Part shown: positions 1-7,270 of the stretch, piece after piece
How the letters are laid out: the number at the start of each line of letters is the position of its first letter
Numbering within the stretch: position 1 is the first letter of the stretch
From: an uncultured Methylophaga sp.
Lineage (GTDB): Bacteria; Pseudomonadota; Gammaproteobacteria; Nitrosococcales; Methylophagaceae
DNA: 17,408 nucleotides
Direction of reading: 5' to 3'
NCBI GenBank assembly: GCA_947631375.1
Contig: CANRLD010000012.1
Span: 1-17,408 of the forward strand
Position numbers and translations under genes: made by a program
Notes under the pieces: model-generated
What the model was told of the DNA's origin: nothing
What the model saw: only the letters and a program-made list of their open reading frames with translations
The model's database searches: none

Positions 1-778
1 GATTACGCTTACGTTGTTTTTTCTCAACGTGGGTTACTAACAGCTTGCCTTCCGCGGCTTTGTTCAACGCTGAAACGACTTCGCTTGCCCGCTTGGTATT
101 ATCAATACTGAACTGGCTTAGTTTTTCATTTTGATAGTGGGTCAGTTTGGCCTGAAACGGCATATTATCGGCATCGGCATCCGCTTCTATTGTCCAGTAT
201 TCCTGCGCCTTGAACGCTTCAATTTCCAGTTCGCGCTCGACAATCATTCGCAAGGCCGGACTTTGCACCCGACCGGCAGATAAGCCGCGACGAACTTTTT
301 TCCATAATAACGGTGACAGTGTGAACCCAACCAGATAGTCCAATGCGCGTCGTGCTTGTTGTGCATTGACCAAATCCATCGACAACTCTCGTGGATTGGC
401 GACGGCATCATTCACCGCCTGCTTGGTGATCTCGTGGAAAACAACCCGAAAAGTTTCCTTGTTCTTTAATACACCTTTATTTTTCAACAGTTCATAAAGA
501 TGCCAGGAAATCGCCTCACCCTCACGATCCGGATCCGTTGCCAGATATAACGCTTCAGCATTTTTCATCGCTTTGGCAATCGCTTCAACATGTTTGCTGT
601 TGCGATCAATGACCTGATATTTCATCGCAAAATCATTTGCGGTATCGACAGCGCCTTCTTTTGGTAACAAATCCCTTACATGGCCATACGACGCCAGCAC
701 TTCAGTATCTTTTCCCAGGTATTTCTTGATCGTCTTGGCCTTGGCCGGTGACTCAACAATAACGAGTTTTTTGCCCAT
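1..778 (-). CDS. topA: DNA topoisomerase I, N-terminal part (runs off left edge)
   Basis: This is a type IA topoisomerase, which relaxes negative supercoils by cutting one strand. Only the first 259 residues lie in the window, and the frame is open to base 1. The start is ATG at 778 with an AAGGA ribosome site just upstream. The Toprim domain is clear: the N-terminal LVIVESPAKAKTI has the conserved Glu9, and TDPDREGEA supplies the DxDxE metal-binding acids at about D82, D84 and E86. The next domain begins with the typical ARRALDYLVGF and GRVQSPALR segments. The active-site tyrosine would lie beyond the edge. The acid triad comes about 30 residues earlier than in E. coli TopA, which has an insertion there. 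The gene is last in a minus-strand series, behind smg and a hairpin. Family assignment is very secure. Confidence 0.97.
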   Translation of the reverse strand, partial: MGKKLVIVESPAKAKTIKKYLGKDTEVLASYGHVRDLLPKEGAVDTANDFAMKYQVIDRNSKHVEAIAKAMKNAEALYLATDPDREGEAISWHLYELLKNKGVLKNKETFRVVFHEITKQAVNDAVANPRELSMDLVNAQQARRALDYLVGFTLSPLLWKKVRRGLSAGRVQSPALRMIVERELEIEAFKAQEYWTIEADADADNMPFQAKLTHYQNEKLSQFSIDNTKRASEVVSALNKAAEGKLLVTHVEKKQRKRN

Positions 779-809
779 AAGATCCTTACCAAAAATAGAC
801 GCTCTAAAG

Positions 810-837
810 AACACTGCCCGTATAAACGGGCAGTGTT
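810..837 (-). terminator. Hairpin between smg and topA, probable terminator
   Basis: A perfect 11-bp inverted repeat (AACACTGCCCG against CGGGCAGTGTT) encloses a 6-base loop. Read on the minus strand, the stem runs directly into TTCTTT, which resembles a short U-tract. It lies 22 bases after the smg stop and 31 bases before the topA ATG, so it could end or attenuate transcription from the lysM-dprA-smg genes before topA. On the plus strand no T-run follows. The T-run is short and interrupted, so a role as a 5'-leader structure of topA is also possible. Confidence 0.6.
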
Positions 838-859
838 AGCAAAGTACGGGAGATCCGTT

Positions 860-1327
860 TCAGTGAATTGCCGCCTCTAAATCTTCGAAGACCAGATCTT
901 CCATCCAAGCATAGGCTACTTCTCTGCCCGGCTGGTAAAACAGCACCATGAGCACAACCCATTTAAGCTGTTCCAAATCCACTTCTTCGCTTTCTAATGC
1001 CAGCAGACGCTCGATCACCACTTCGCGGGTTTCAACATCCAGCACCCCAACCTGCTCCAAAAACAGTAAATAGCCACGACAATGAATGTCGAGACGTTCT
1101 GTTTCACTTTCACTGAAAACACGAATATGGGTATTAGGAGTGTCGGGTTGCGGCGCGACAACGGTCATATTATCTAACCAGTCAAGCGCTTTGTGTATCT
1201 CAAGCTCCTGAAAGCCTACCTGTTCCAGCTCAAGCTCCAGAACATCTTTGTCAGGCTGGCTGTTTTCTTCTGTATCGATATAGTTTTCGAACAGATAAAG
1301 CAACACGTCAATTACATTTTCTTTCAT
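860..1327 (-). CDS. smg: Smg family protein (DUF494)
   Basis: This small acidic protein of 155 residues matches the Smg/DUF494 family, which is almost always encoded next to dprA in gamma- and betaproteobacteria. Its molecular function is unknown. The family signature is the N-terminal MKENVIDVLLYLFENYID, followed by a largely helical, Glu/Leu-rich body and a C-terminal stretch LKWVVLMVLFYQPG with hydrophobic helix character. No signal peptide or catalytic motif is visible. I start it at the ATG at 1327; a GTG lies immediately before it in frame. It follows the dprA stop by about 11 bases, so it is probably co-transcribed and perhaps coupled with dprA. Identification rests on the N-terminal signature, length and position. 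Confidence 0.9.
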   Translation of the reverse strand: MKENVIDVLLYLFENYIDTEENSQPDKDVLELELEQVGFQELEIHKALDWLDNMTVVAPQPDTPNTHIRVFSESETERLDIHCRGYLLFLEQVGVLDVETREVVIERLLALESEEVDLEQLKWVVLMVLFYQPGREVAYAWMEDLVFEDLEAAIH

Positions 1328-1338
1328 CACTTTCTCTA

Positions 1339-2475
1339 CTATGGGCCCATCGCGGTTCCAATCCGGACGTAGCGCCCTCCAGATAATGCAGCAACCTGAC
1401 CTTGCAGCTCCAGTAATAACAGCATGGATGAAACGGCATCAGCCGTCAATCCGCTTCTGTCAATCAGCGTATCAATATGCACAGGGTCATATCCCAAAAA
1501 CGTAAAGAGTTGTTGATAATCCTCATCCAGCTCCCCCGTGGTTCGCGCAGTTTCTGCTGTCTCCTCGTTATCAGTAAATTGCGGCACAACACTCGCCATC
1601 GCTCCCAGCTCTTCAATGATGTCATTAGCCGTTTCAACCAGCTTGGCACCTTCCCGAATCAGTTGATGACAACCCCGGGATAGCGGATTGTGTATCGATC
1701 CAGGGATAGCAAATACTTCCCGCCCCTGTTCCATCGCCATTCGCGCGGTGATTAGTGAGCCACTTTTAAGCGCAGCCTCGACGACCAGCGTCCCTAAACT
1801 CAGACCACTGATGATGCGATTACGGCGTGGAAAGTTTTCCGCTTTGGGCGGCGTACCTAACGGAAACTCGGAGACCATCACACCGTTATCGGTAATCTGG
1901 TGAGCCATTTCGCGGTGGGCTGCAGGATAAACCCTGTCCAAGCCCGTACCAATCACTGCGATAGTTTTCCCCGCGGCTGCAAGAGCGCCCTTATGCGCAG
2001 CCGCATCAATGCCGGTTGCCAGGCCACTGGTGATCACCATGTCACCACTTGCCAAATAACGGGCGAACTCAAAAGCACTGTCACGCCCTGAAGCAGATGG
2101 ATTGCGACTACCGACAATGGCTAACTGCCATTTGCCAAGCAAATCGATATCCCCCTGAACAAATAACAGAGCTGGCGGATCGGGAATTTGCTTCAACAGT
2201 TCTGGATAAAAAGCATGTTGTTGATCAATCACATAACGATTGTCAGCAGCAGACAGCCACTGCAGATCACGCTCGACCTGATCCCAGTCTGGCTGTTGCA
2301 GCGCCTGCATAATATCTGCTGAAAGACCGGTTAACAACCGACTTTCGCTGAAAATATCAGTCGGCTGATTTACCTGCTTTACCACCTTATTAAAGGTGAC
2401 AGGACCAACTCCTGGAATGCGCTGTAAAGCCAGCAGGCAGGCTAATGGTTGTTGTGCTGGCGAGAATCGATACAA
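1339..2475 (-). CDS. dprA: DNA processing protein DprA (Smf)
   Basis: DprA binds incoming single-stranded DNA and loads RecA during natural transformation. The protein has 378 residues, usual for proteobacterial DprA. It starts with a helix-hairpin-helix-like segment (LQRIPGVGPVTFNKV, about 17-31). The Rossmann-fold DprA domain follows, with AIVGSRNPS at about 119-127, SGLATGIDAAAH at 150-161, GTGLDRVYP at 176-184 and FPRRNRIISGLS at 215-226. A C-terminal winged-helix-like region covers about 310-372. The start appears to be TTG at 2475, since no ATG is nearby. A GGGGG ribosome site overlaps the stop codon of the upstream LysM gene, implying coupled translation. Presence of dprA alone does not prove competence, because it also occurs in strains not known to be transformable. 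Confidence 0.96.
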   Translation of the reverse strand: MYRFSPAQQPLACLLALQRIPGVGPVTFNKVVKQVNQPTDIFSESRLLTGLSADIMQALQQPDWDQVERDLQWLSAADNRYVIDQQHAFYPELLKQIPDPPALLFVQGDIDLLGKWQLAIVGSRNPSASGRDSAFEFARYLASGDMVITSGLATGIDAAAHKGALAAAGKTIAVIGTGLDRVYPAAHREMAHQITDNGVMVSEFPLGTPPKAENFPRRNRIISGLSLGTLVVEAALKSGSLITARMAMEQGREVFAIPGSIHNPLSRGCHQLIREGAKLVETANDIIEELGAMASVVPQFTDNEETAETARTTGELDEDYQQLFTFLGYDPVHIDTLIDRSGLTADAVSSMLLLLELQGQVAALSGGRYVRIGTAMGP

Positions 2476-2486
2476 GCGATTGCCCC

Positions 2487-3518
2487 CTATTGTGCCGAAC
2501 GCACCTTGTCAAACAGGTGCATTGCCGTAGTCGCTTTCATCACAACGGCATAACTTACCTTGTCATAAAGCTTAAAGACCAGGGCTTCCCCGGCATATTC
2601 ATCGGGCAAGGTTACCATCGCCTTGCTGTCAGAGCTGACCGTATCACGAATGGTTTTTCCTGCTTTATAGACTGACAGTACATGACCACTTTCCAGACCA
2701 TCACGCAGGCCGAGGTTTAACACGATTATCTGATACTGCCCCACCTGCGATACACCATCAAACACTGAAATAATCGTTCCATCTACTGCATGAGAAGGCG
2801 CTCTGGGAAAGAAATTCAGATCAAAATCATCTTCCTCCACCGCCAGCAGCCGGTCACCAACCATGACTTCCCTGCTGGTATAAAGTAAATCCAGCGTTGC
2901 CGTTTCACCGCCTTGCTTGATGACAGCATCTCCATTGTAGATCGCCTCAACTCCCAGCGATTCGCCGCTCTCCGGATCAAGATAATGCTTGCCGCCCCGA
3001 AATACGCTGTACTCCGAGGCATCTGTATCAATAATTCCTCGGGCATACACAATATCTCCGGCGCCTGACAACAGGCGTTCATCGGCTGTTGCTACCACAT
3101 AAGGTGCTGCCTCAAGCACTTCTTCGCCCACCACACGGGGTTTGGTCAGAAACGGCCGGATAATGGATAAAGGGATCGTGGTAATCGCCTCATCCATTCT
3201 GACTTCGCGCATTTCCGGTGTCAGCTTGACAGTTTGCAGGCCGCGGTTTACCTGCAAAACAGGCCGGCCATCACGATAAGCCAGTATGAGTTCATCGCCG
3301 GGATAGATAAGATGAGGATTTTCAACCTGAGGATTAGCTCGCCATATTTCCGGCCAATGCCAAGGGTACTGCAGGAACATTGCCGAGATATCCCACAGTG
3401 TATCGCCTTTTTTCACCACATAGCGTTCAGGATGGTTGGGGTTAAGAGCCACCTCATTTGCCAGCAACGGTATGCTCATCAATAAAACAACAAGCCCCAA
3501 ACAGATACGACGTATCAT
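2487..3518 (-). CDS. LysM peptidoglycan-binding domain protein, exported
   Basis: This protein has about 343 residues, an N-terminal signal peptide (MIRRICLGLVVLLMSIPLLANE, cleavage after the LLA) and one LysM domain at about 28-80 (YVVKKGDTLWDISAMFL, then NPHLIYPGDELIL). LysM binds peptidoglycan glycan strands, so the protein should sit in the periplasm on the cell wall. The remaining 260 residues are beta-rich, carry no catalytic motif that I recognise, and are family-specific. The gene is the usual upstream neighbour of dprA in gammaproteobacteria. I chose the ATG at 3518 because GAGG lies at proper spacing before it. A further ATG at 3533 would add five residues but has no clear ribosome site. 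Its exact role is unknown. Confidence 0.9.
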   Translation of the reverse strand: MIRRICLGLVVLLMSIPLLANEVALNPNHPERYVVKKGDTLWDISAMFLQYPWHWPEIWRANPQVENPHLIYPGDELILAYRDGRPVLQVNRGLQTVKLTPEMREVRMDEAITTIPLSIIRPFLTKPRVVGEEVLEAAPYVVATADERLLSGAGDIVYARGIIDTDASEYSVFRGGKHYLDPESGESLGVEAIYNGDAVIKQGGETATLDLLYTSREVMVGDRLLAVEEDDFDLNFFPRAPSHAVDGTIISVFDGVSQVGQYQIIVLNLGLRDGLESGHVLSVYKAGKTIRDTVSSDSKAMVTLPDEYAGEALVFKLYDKVSYAVVMKATTAMHLFDKVRSAQ

Positions 3519-3963
3519 TATACAAATCCTCATGGACGCTACAGGGCAGCCATTTTCCCTGGATAAAAAAGTAACAAATCATAGTGTCTAATAAGACAGA
3601 CGCACTAATCAAGTAGTCCGGCAGCAAACTTGGTTTATAATATGTCTATATATCGACTACTTAAAAGTTTTAAAACTGTCGGGGCATTAACTGACTGAAA
3701 GTCAACTTGAAAATGCTGGTTTTATTTAATGCCTTTTACACCACCACCTTCAGCATAAATGTAACGCGAAGACAGATGCATCACACTGGACGGAGTAAGT
3801 ACGGGTCGACAAATAGCCCACCGCGGATAGTGCAAACTCGACTCCTAGATTTAAAGTTACGCAAGTCAGAATGATGGCTCATGGTTGCACTGGCAGACGC
3901 TTATCATCGCCAGCGGCAGATTTTAATCTTTTTGACTAACTATGATTTACAGCAGGTACTGAA
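3519..3963. other. Divergent intergenic region between lysM gene and def
   Basis: These 445 bases separate the two divergent gene series and should hold both promoters. I see no convincing pair of sigma-70 boxes. The best plus-strand -10 is TATAAT at 3636-3641, but it lacks a good -35. A perfect 12-bp palindrome AGTTTTAAAACT lies at 3666-3677, and GTCTAATAAGAC at 3586-3597 is another dyad; either could be an operator. A 7-bp stem (3803-3809 with 3838-3844, one G-U pair) may mark a structured RNA. A 53-codon open frame at 3713-3874 has no ribosome site. The def ribosome site is AGG, seven bases before its ATG. Confidence 0.4.
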
Positions 3964-4467
3964 ATGGCTTTACTTAACATTTTGCATTTTCCGGATCCAC
4001 GATTACGGCAAAAAGCCTTGCCGATTGAAAAGGTGACTGACGAAATTCGGCAACTGGCTCACGACATGCTGGAAACCATGTACGATGCGCCAGGGATCGG
4101 TTTAGCCGCAACCCAGGTTAACGAACAGAAACGACTCATTGTGATTGATGTTTCTGAGGATAAAAACGATCCGCTGTTTCTGATTAATCCTGAGCTGCTC
4201 AGCACCGAAGGCGAACGTGATTTCGAGGAAGGCTGTCTGTCTGTCCCCGAAGCATACGAAACCGTTACCCGCGCTGATACAATCCGGGTACGTGCACTGA
4301 ATTTGCAAGGCGAACCCTTTGAAATGGATGCTGAAGGCATTCTAGCAACCTGTATTCAGCATGAAATCGATCATCTGGAAGGAAAGCTGTTTGTGGACTA
4401 TTTGAGTAACCTCAAACGGCAACGCATCAAAAAGCGGCTGGAAAAACACCAGAGACAAAAACTATAA
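3964..4467 (+). CDS. def: Peptide deformylase
   Basis: This metalloenzyme removes the formyl group from the N-terminal methionine of nascent proteins. At 167 residues it has the usual length. All three deformylase motifs are intact: GIGLAATQV at 44-52, EGCLSVP at 89-95 with metal ligand Cys91, and QHEIDHLEG at 132-140 with ligands His133 and His137 and catalytic Glu134. The C-terminal tail is basic (KRQRIKKRLEKHQRQKL), as in E. coli Def. The start ATG has a properly spaced AGG. It is followed after eight bases by fmt, whose product adds the formyl group that Def removes. The two act at opposite ends of one cycle and are commonly co-transcribed. Confidence 0.98.
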   Translation: MALLNILHFPDPRLRQKALPIEKVTDEIRQLAHDMLETMYDAPGIGLAATQVNEQKRLIVIDVSEDKNDPLFLINPELLSTEGERDFEEGCLSVPEAYETVTRADTIRVRALNLQGEPFEMDAEGILATCIQHEIDHLEGKLFVDYLSNLKRQRIKKRLEKHQRQKL

Positions 4468-4475
4468 GGATTTAC

Positions 4476-5408
4476 ATGCGGATTATTTTTGCCGGCACGC
4501 CGGACTTTGCTGCAACCACGCTGGCCGCCCTTCTCACGACAAATCACCAGATTTGTGCTGTTTACTCCCAACCGGATCGTCCCGCTGGACGTGGCCGGAA
4601 GCTCACCGCCAGTCCGGTTAAACAGCTCGCTTTGGAACATAATATTCCCGTTGAACAGCCGGTCAATTTCAAAGCCGAGGCCGAACGACAACAACTTGCC
4701 AGCTATCAGGCTGACCTGATGATTGTCGTTGCCTATGGCTTATTACTGCCACAAAGCGTGCTGGATATTCCACGTTTGGGCTGCATTAATGTACATGCGT
4801 CATTACTGCCACGCTGGCGGGGCGCAGCCCCCATCCAGCGGGCAATTCTGGCCGGTGACAGTCAAACCGGTGTCTGCATTATGCAAATGGAAGCCGGCCT
4901 TGATACCGGCCCGGTCATCAAGCATGCCGAAATCGCTATTGAAGCAACAGATACCGGCGTCACGCTGCATGACAAACTGGCACAACTTGGTGCCGCCACA
5001 CTGCTGGACGCATTGGCCGACATTGAAACACTGCAACAGAACGCAATACCGCAAACCGATGCCGACAGCAGCTATGCGGCAAAACTGCTGAAAACCGAAG
5101 CAACGATTGACTGGTCGCAATCCGCTGTGCAGATTGAACGACAAATCCGCGCGTTTAATGCCTGGCCGGTTGCGCAAACACAATGGCAGGAAAAAACCTT
5201 ACGAATCTGGCATGCCGCTGCGCTCAGCGATACGGCTGCTTCCGCAACTCCCGGCACTATCGTCCAGGTGACCCGTCAGGGAATTGATGTCGCGACCGGC
5301 GCCGGGCAGCTACGCTTGCTAACACTGCAGGCTCCTGGAAAAAAGGCTTTGCCTGTCAACGATTTTCTCAACGCACATCCGCTACAAGCAGGTGAGCAAC
5401 TTGGCTAA
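4476..5408 (+). CDS. fmt: Methionyl-tRNA formyltransferase
   Basis: Fmt transfers a formyl group from 10-formyl-tetrahydrofolate to methionyl-initiator tRNA. The protein has 310 residues, typical of the family. The N-terminal Rossmann-like formyltransferase domain begins MRIIFAGTPDFA. It carries the catalytic triad Asn105, His107 and Asp143 and the signature SLLPRWRGAAPIQRAI at 109-124. The loop with RPAGRGRKL near 35-43 matches the tRNA-contacting insertion. The C-terminal OB-like domain covers about 205-305. The ribosome site AAGGA overlaps the def stop codon, so translation is probably coupled. The 3' end overlaps the start of rsmB. Confidence 0.98.
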   Translation: MRIIFAGTPDFAATTLAALLTTNHQICAVYSQPDRPAGRGRKLTASPVKQLALEHNIPVEQPVNFKAEAERQQLASYQADLMIVVAYGLLLPQSVLDIPRLGCINVHASLLPRWRGAAPIQRAILAGDSQTGVCIMQMEAGLDTGPVIKHAEIAIEATDTGVTLHDKLAQLGAATLLDALADIETLQQNAIPQTDADSSYAAKLLKTEATIDWSQSAVQIERQIRAFNAWPVAQTQWQEKTLRIWHAAALSDTAASATPGTIVQVTRQGIDVATGAGQLRLLTLQAPGKKALPVNDFLNAHPLQAGEQLG

Positions 5409-6708
5409 ACCAGCGGGCTTGTGTCCTCGCAGCGCCGCAGCGCTGGTTATTCAGCGCGTACTGCTAGGACAATCATTAACCACGGCAATCGCCGATACCG
5501 GAAAATCTGTTGCAGAACAACAACGCGGTTTATTTCAACAACTTAGTTATGGTGTTATTCGCTGGTATCCGTCGCTCAAGGCAATCAGTGAGCAGTTACT
5601 GACCAAGCCACTGAAAGCAAAAGATGCTGATGTTTTGTCACTATTGCTGGCAGGGCTATATCAGCTGCGCTCATTGCGAATACCCGATCATGCCGCGATC
5701 TCCGAGACGGTTAATGCCTGCAAAGCGCTCAATAAGCCCTGGGCCAGCGGGTTGTTAAATGCCTGTCTGCGCAATTACCAACGCCAACGGAAAACGCTCG
5801 AAACCTTGCTGGAAAATGATCTTGTCAGTGAACTCGCCCACCCGGCATGGTTGATTGAGCACTACCAGGCTGACTGGCCAGACGACTGGCAACGCATTCT
5901 GAGCGCCAATAACCAGCAGCCGCCGATGATGCTGCGGGTAAACAGCCAGCAAAGTAATCAGACTGACTATCTGCAACAACTAAGCAACGCCAACATAGCA
6001 GCCAGCGCACTGGCAGACTGTCCACAGGGCATCATATTGCAACAGGCCTGCGATGTTCTTGCCTTGCCGGGCTTCGTTGACGGCATGGTGTCGGTACAGG
6101 ATGGCGCGGCACAGCAAGTGGCTGATCTGCTTGAACTACAGCCTGGGCAACGTATTCTGGATGCCTGCTCTGCGCCCGGCGGCAAAACCTGTCATATTCT
6201 GGAACGGTTTGCCGAGAACGAACTGATTGCGCTGGATATCAGTAGTGAACGGCTCAAACAAGTTGAAGACAACCTGTCACGACTACAACTATCCGCCACC
6301 TGCCTGACAGCAGATGCCTGTCAGACACAAAACTGGTGGAATGGTGAGCAGTTTGACCGTATATTGATTGATGCTCCCTGCACCGGTAGTGGCGTGATTC
6401 GCCGGCACCCGGACATCAAGCTGCTTCGAAAACCCACCGACATTGAGCAGCTAGCAAAGCAACAGCAGGCGCTACTGGATAGTTTATGGCCCCTGCTGAA
6501 ACCTGATGGAATGATGGTTTACACTACCTGCTCAATATTCAAGCAGGAAAATGAATTACAGATAGAAGCTTTTTTACAACGCCAGCCTGATGCAATGGAG
6601 CACCTTCCGGCTAAGGCTCCAGCCAGAAGAGCACGTTTCGGCTACCAATTGCTACCTGGAGATAATGATCTGGATGGTTTCTACTATGCCTGCCTACGTC
6701 ACCGCTAA
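5392..6708 (+). CDS. rsmB: 16S rRNA (cytosine-967-C5)-methyltransferase RsmB (Sun)
   Basis: RsmB methylates C967 of 16S rRNA using S-adenosylmethionine. The protein has 438 residues. The N-terminal half is a NusB-like RNA-binding domain (about 10-135, with LSYGVIRWYPSL). The C-terminal half is the NOL1/NOP2/Sun methyltransferase: DACSAPGGKT at 257-266 is the cofactor site, DAPCTGSG at 327-334 carries Cys330, and TTCSIF carries Cys380, the two-cysteine pair of m5C RNA methyltransferases. The start taken here is GTG at 5392, which overlaps fmt by 17 bases. A TTG at 5401, with AGGTGA just ahead, is a plausible alternative. The fmt-rsmB arrangement is widely conserved. Confidence 0.96.
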   Translation: MSNLAKPAGLCPRSAAALVIQRVLLGQSLTTAIADTGKSVAEQQRGLFQQLSYGVIRWYPSLKAISEQLLTKPLKAKDADVLSLLLAGLYQLRSLRIPDHAAISETVNACKALNKPWASGLLNACLRNYQRQRKTLETLLENDLVSELAHPAWLIEHYQADWPDDWQRILSANNQQPPMMLRVNSQQSNQTDYLQQLSNANIAASALADCPQGIILQQACDVLALPGFVDGMVSVQDGAAQQVADLLELQPGQRILDACSAPGGKTCHILERFAENELIALDISSERLKQVEDNLSRLQLSATCLTADACQTQNWWNGEQFDRILIDAPCTGSGVIRRHPDIKLLRKPTDIEQLAKQQQALLDSLWPLLKPDGMMVYTTCSIFKQENELQIEAFLQRQPDAMEHLPAKAPARRARFGYQLLPGDNDLDGFYYACLRHR

Positions 6709-7270
6709 ACAGTTTTTTGCCTCGCTGCTGTTCGTATTTGTCTCCGTGCAAACCGTTCAGGCACAGAGCTTTCACATTGACGAAGCCACCACCTCTCCCG
6801 CAGGCAATGGTTACTTACTCAATGCCAAAATAAGTTACCCGTTAAACCCGCGCGTCAAAGAAGCGCTCTACAATGGCGTTCCTATCACCTTTGTTCAGGA
6901 AGTCCAGCTGATAAAACGTTATCCGCTGTTGGGCGACTGGTGGCAATGGCGCAGTAACATCTGGTCCAGTGAATTACGTTATGTACTTCGTTATCATGAC
7001 TTGTCACAACAATATTTACTCCACTCGCTGACACCGCCCAAAGCACATCGCAACTTTTCAACCATCGAAAGTGCACTGAACAGCATGGGCGAAATCCGCG
7101 ATTTGAGCTTGCCACCGCAACACACCTTACAAACCGATGATCTCATCCTGCGGTTACGGACAGAAATTGACCTGAATGCACTGCCTTCGCCGATGCGGCC
7201 GGGTGCTTTTATTTCCAGCAAATGGGATCTCGCCAGTGATTGGTATGAAGTGGCATGGCCTTCCGACTGA
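6686..7270 (+). CDS. DUF4390 domain protein, secreted
   Basis: This protein of about 194 residues has an N-terminal signal peptide (hydrophobic core ASLLFVFVSV, likely cleavage after VQAQ) and no other membrane segment, so it is probably periplasmic. The body, including YLLNAKISYPLNPRVKEALYNGVPITF, WWQWRSNIW, LRYHDLSQQYLL and the final ASDWYEVAWPSD, matches what I know of DUF4390, a family of unknown function found mainly beside ntrYX in beta- and gammaproteobacteria. Start choice is uncertain: ATG codons at 6665, 6674 and 6686 all leave a usable signal peptide. I prefer 6686, inside the rsmB end. Its stop overlaps the ntrY start, so the two are likely translated together. A role in modulating the kinase is only inference from position. 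Confidence 0.83.
   Translation: MPAYVTAKQFFASLLFVFVSVQTVQAQSFHIDEATTSPAGNGYLLNAKISYPLNPRVKEALYNGVPITFVQEVQLIKRYPLLGDWWQWRSNIWSSELRYVLRYHDLSQQYLLHSLTPPKAHRNFSTIESALNSMGEIRDLSLPPQHTLQTDDLILRLRTEIDLNALPSPMRPGAFISSKWDLASDWYEVAWPSD

Noticed and set aside
1477..2312. Plus-strand open frames across dprA
   Set aside because: They are shadows of dprA, which has every family motif on the minus strand.
3636..3641. TATAAT as the def promoter
   Set aside because: No acceptable -35 at 16-18 bases, and it would leave a leader of over 300 bases.
3713..3874. 53-codon gene upstream of def
   Set aside because: No ribosome site, no recognised family and unusual composition; kept only as an open question and not listed as a gene.
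4803..5183. Long antisense open frame within fmt
   Set aside because: It lies wholly inside a gene with all family motifs, and its translation has no recognisable domain; similar antisense frames occur across rsmB, ntrY, trkA and pyrX.
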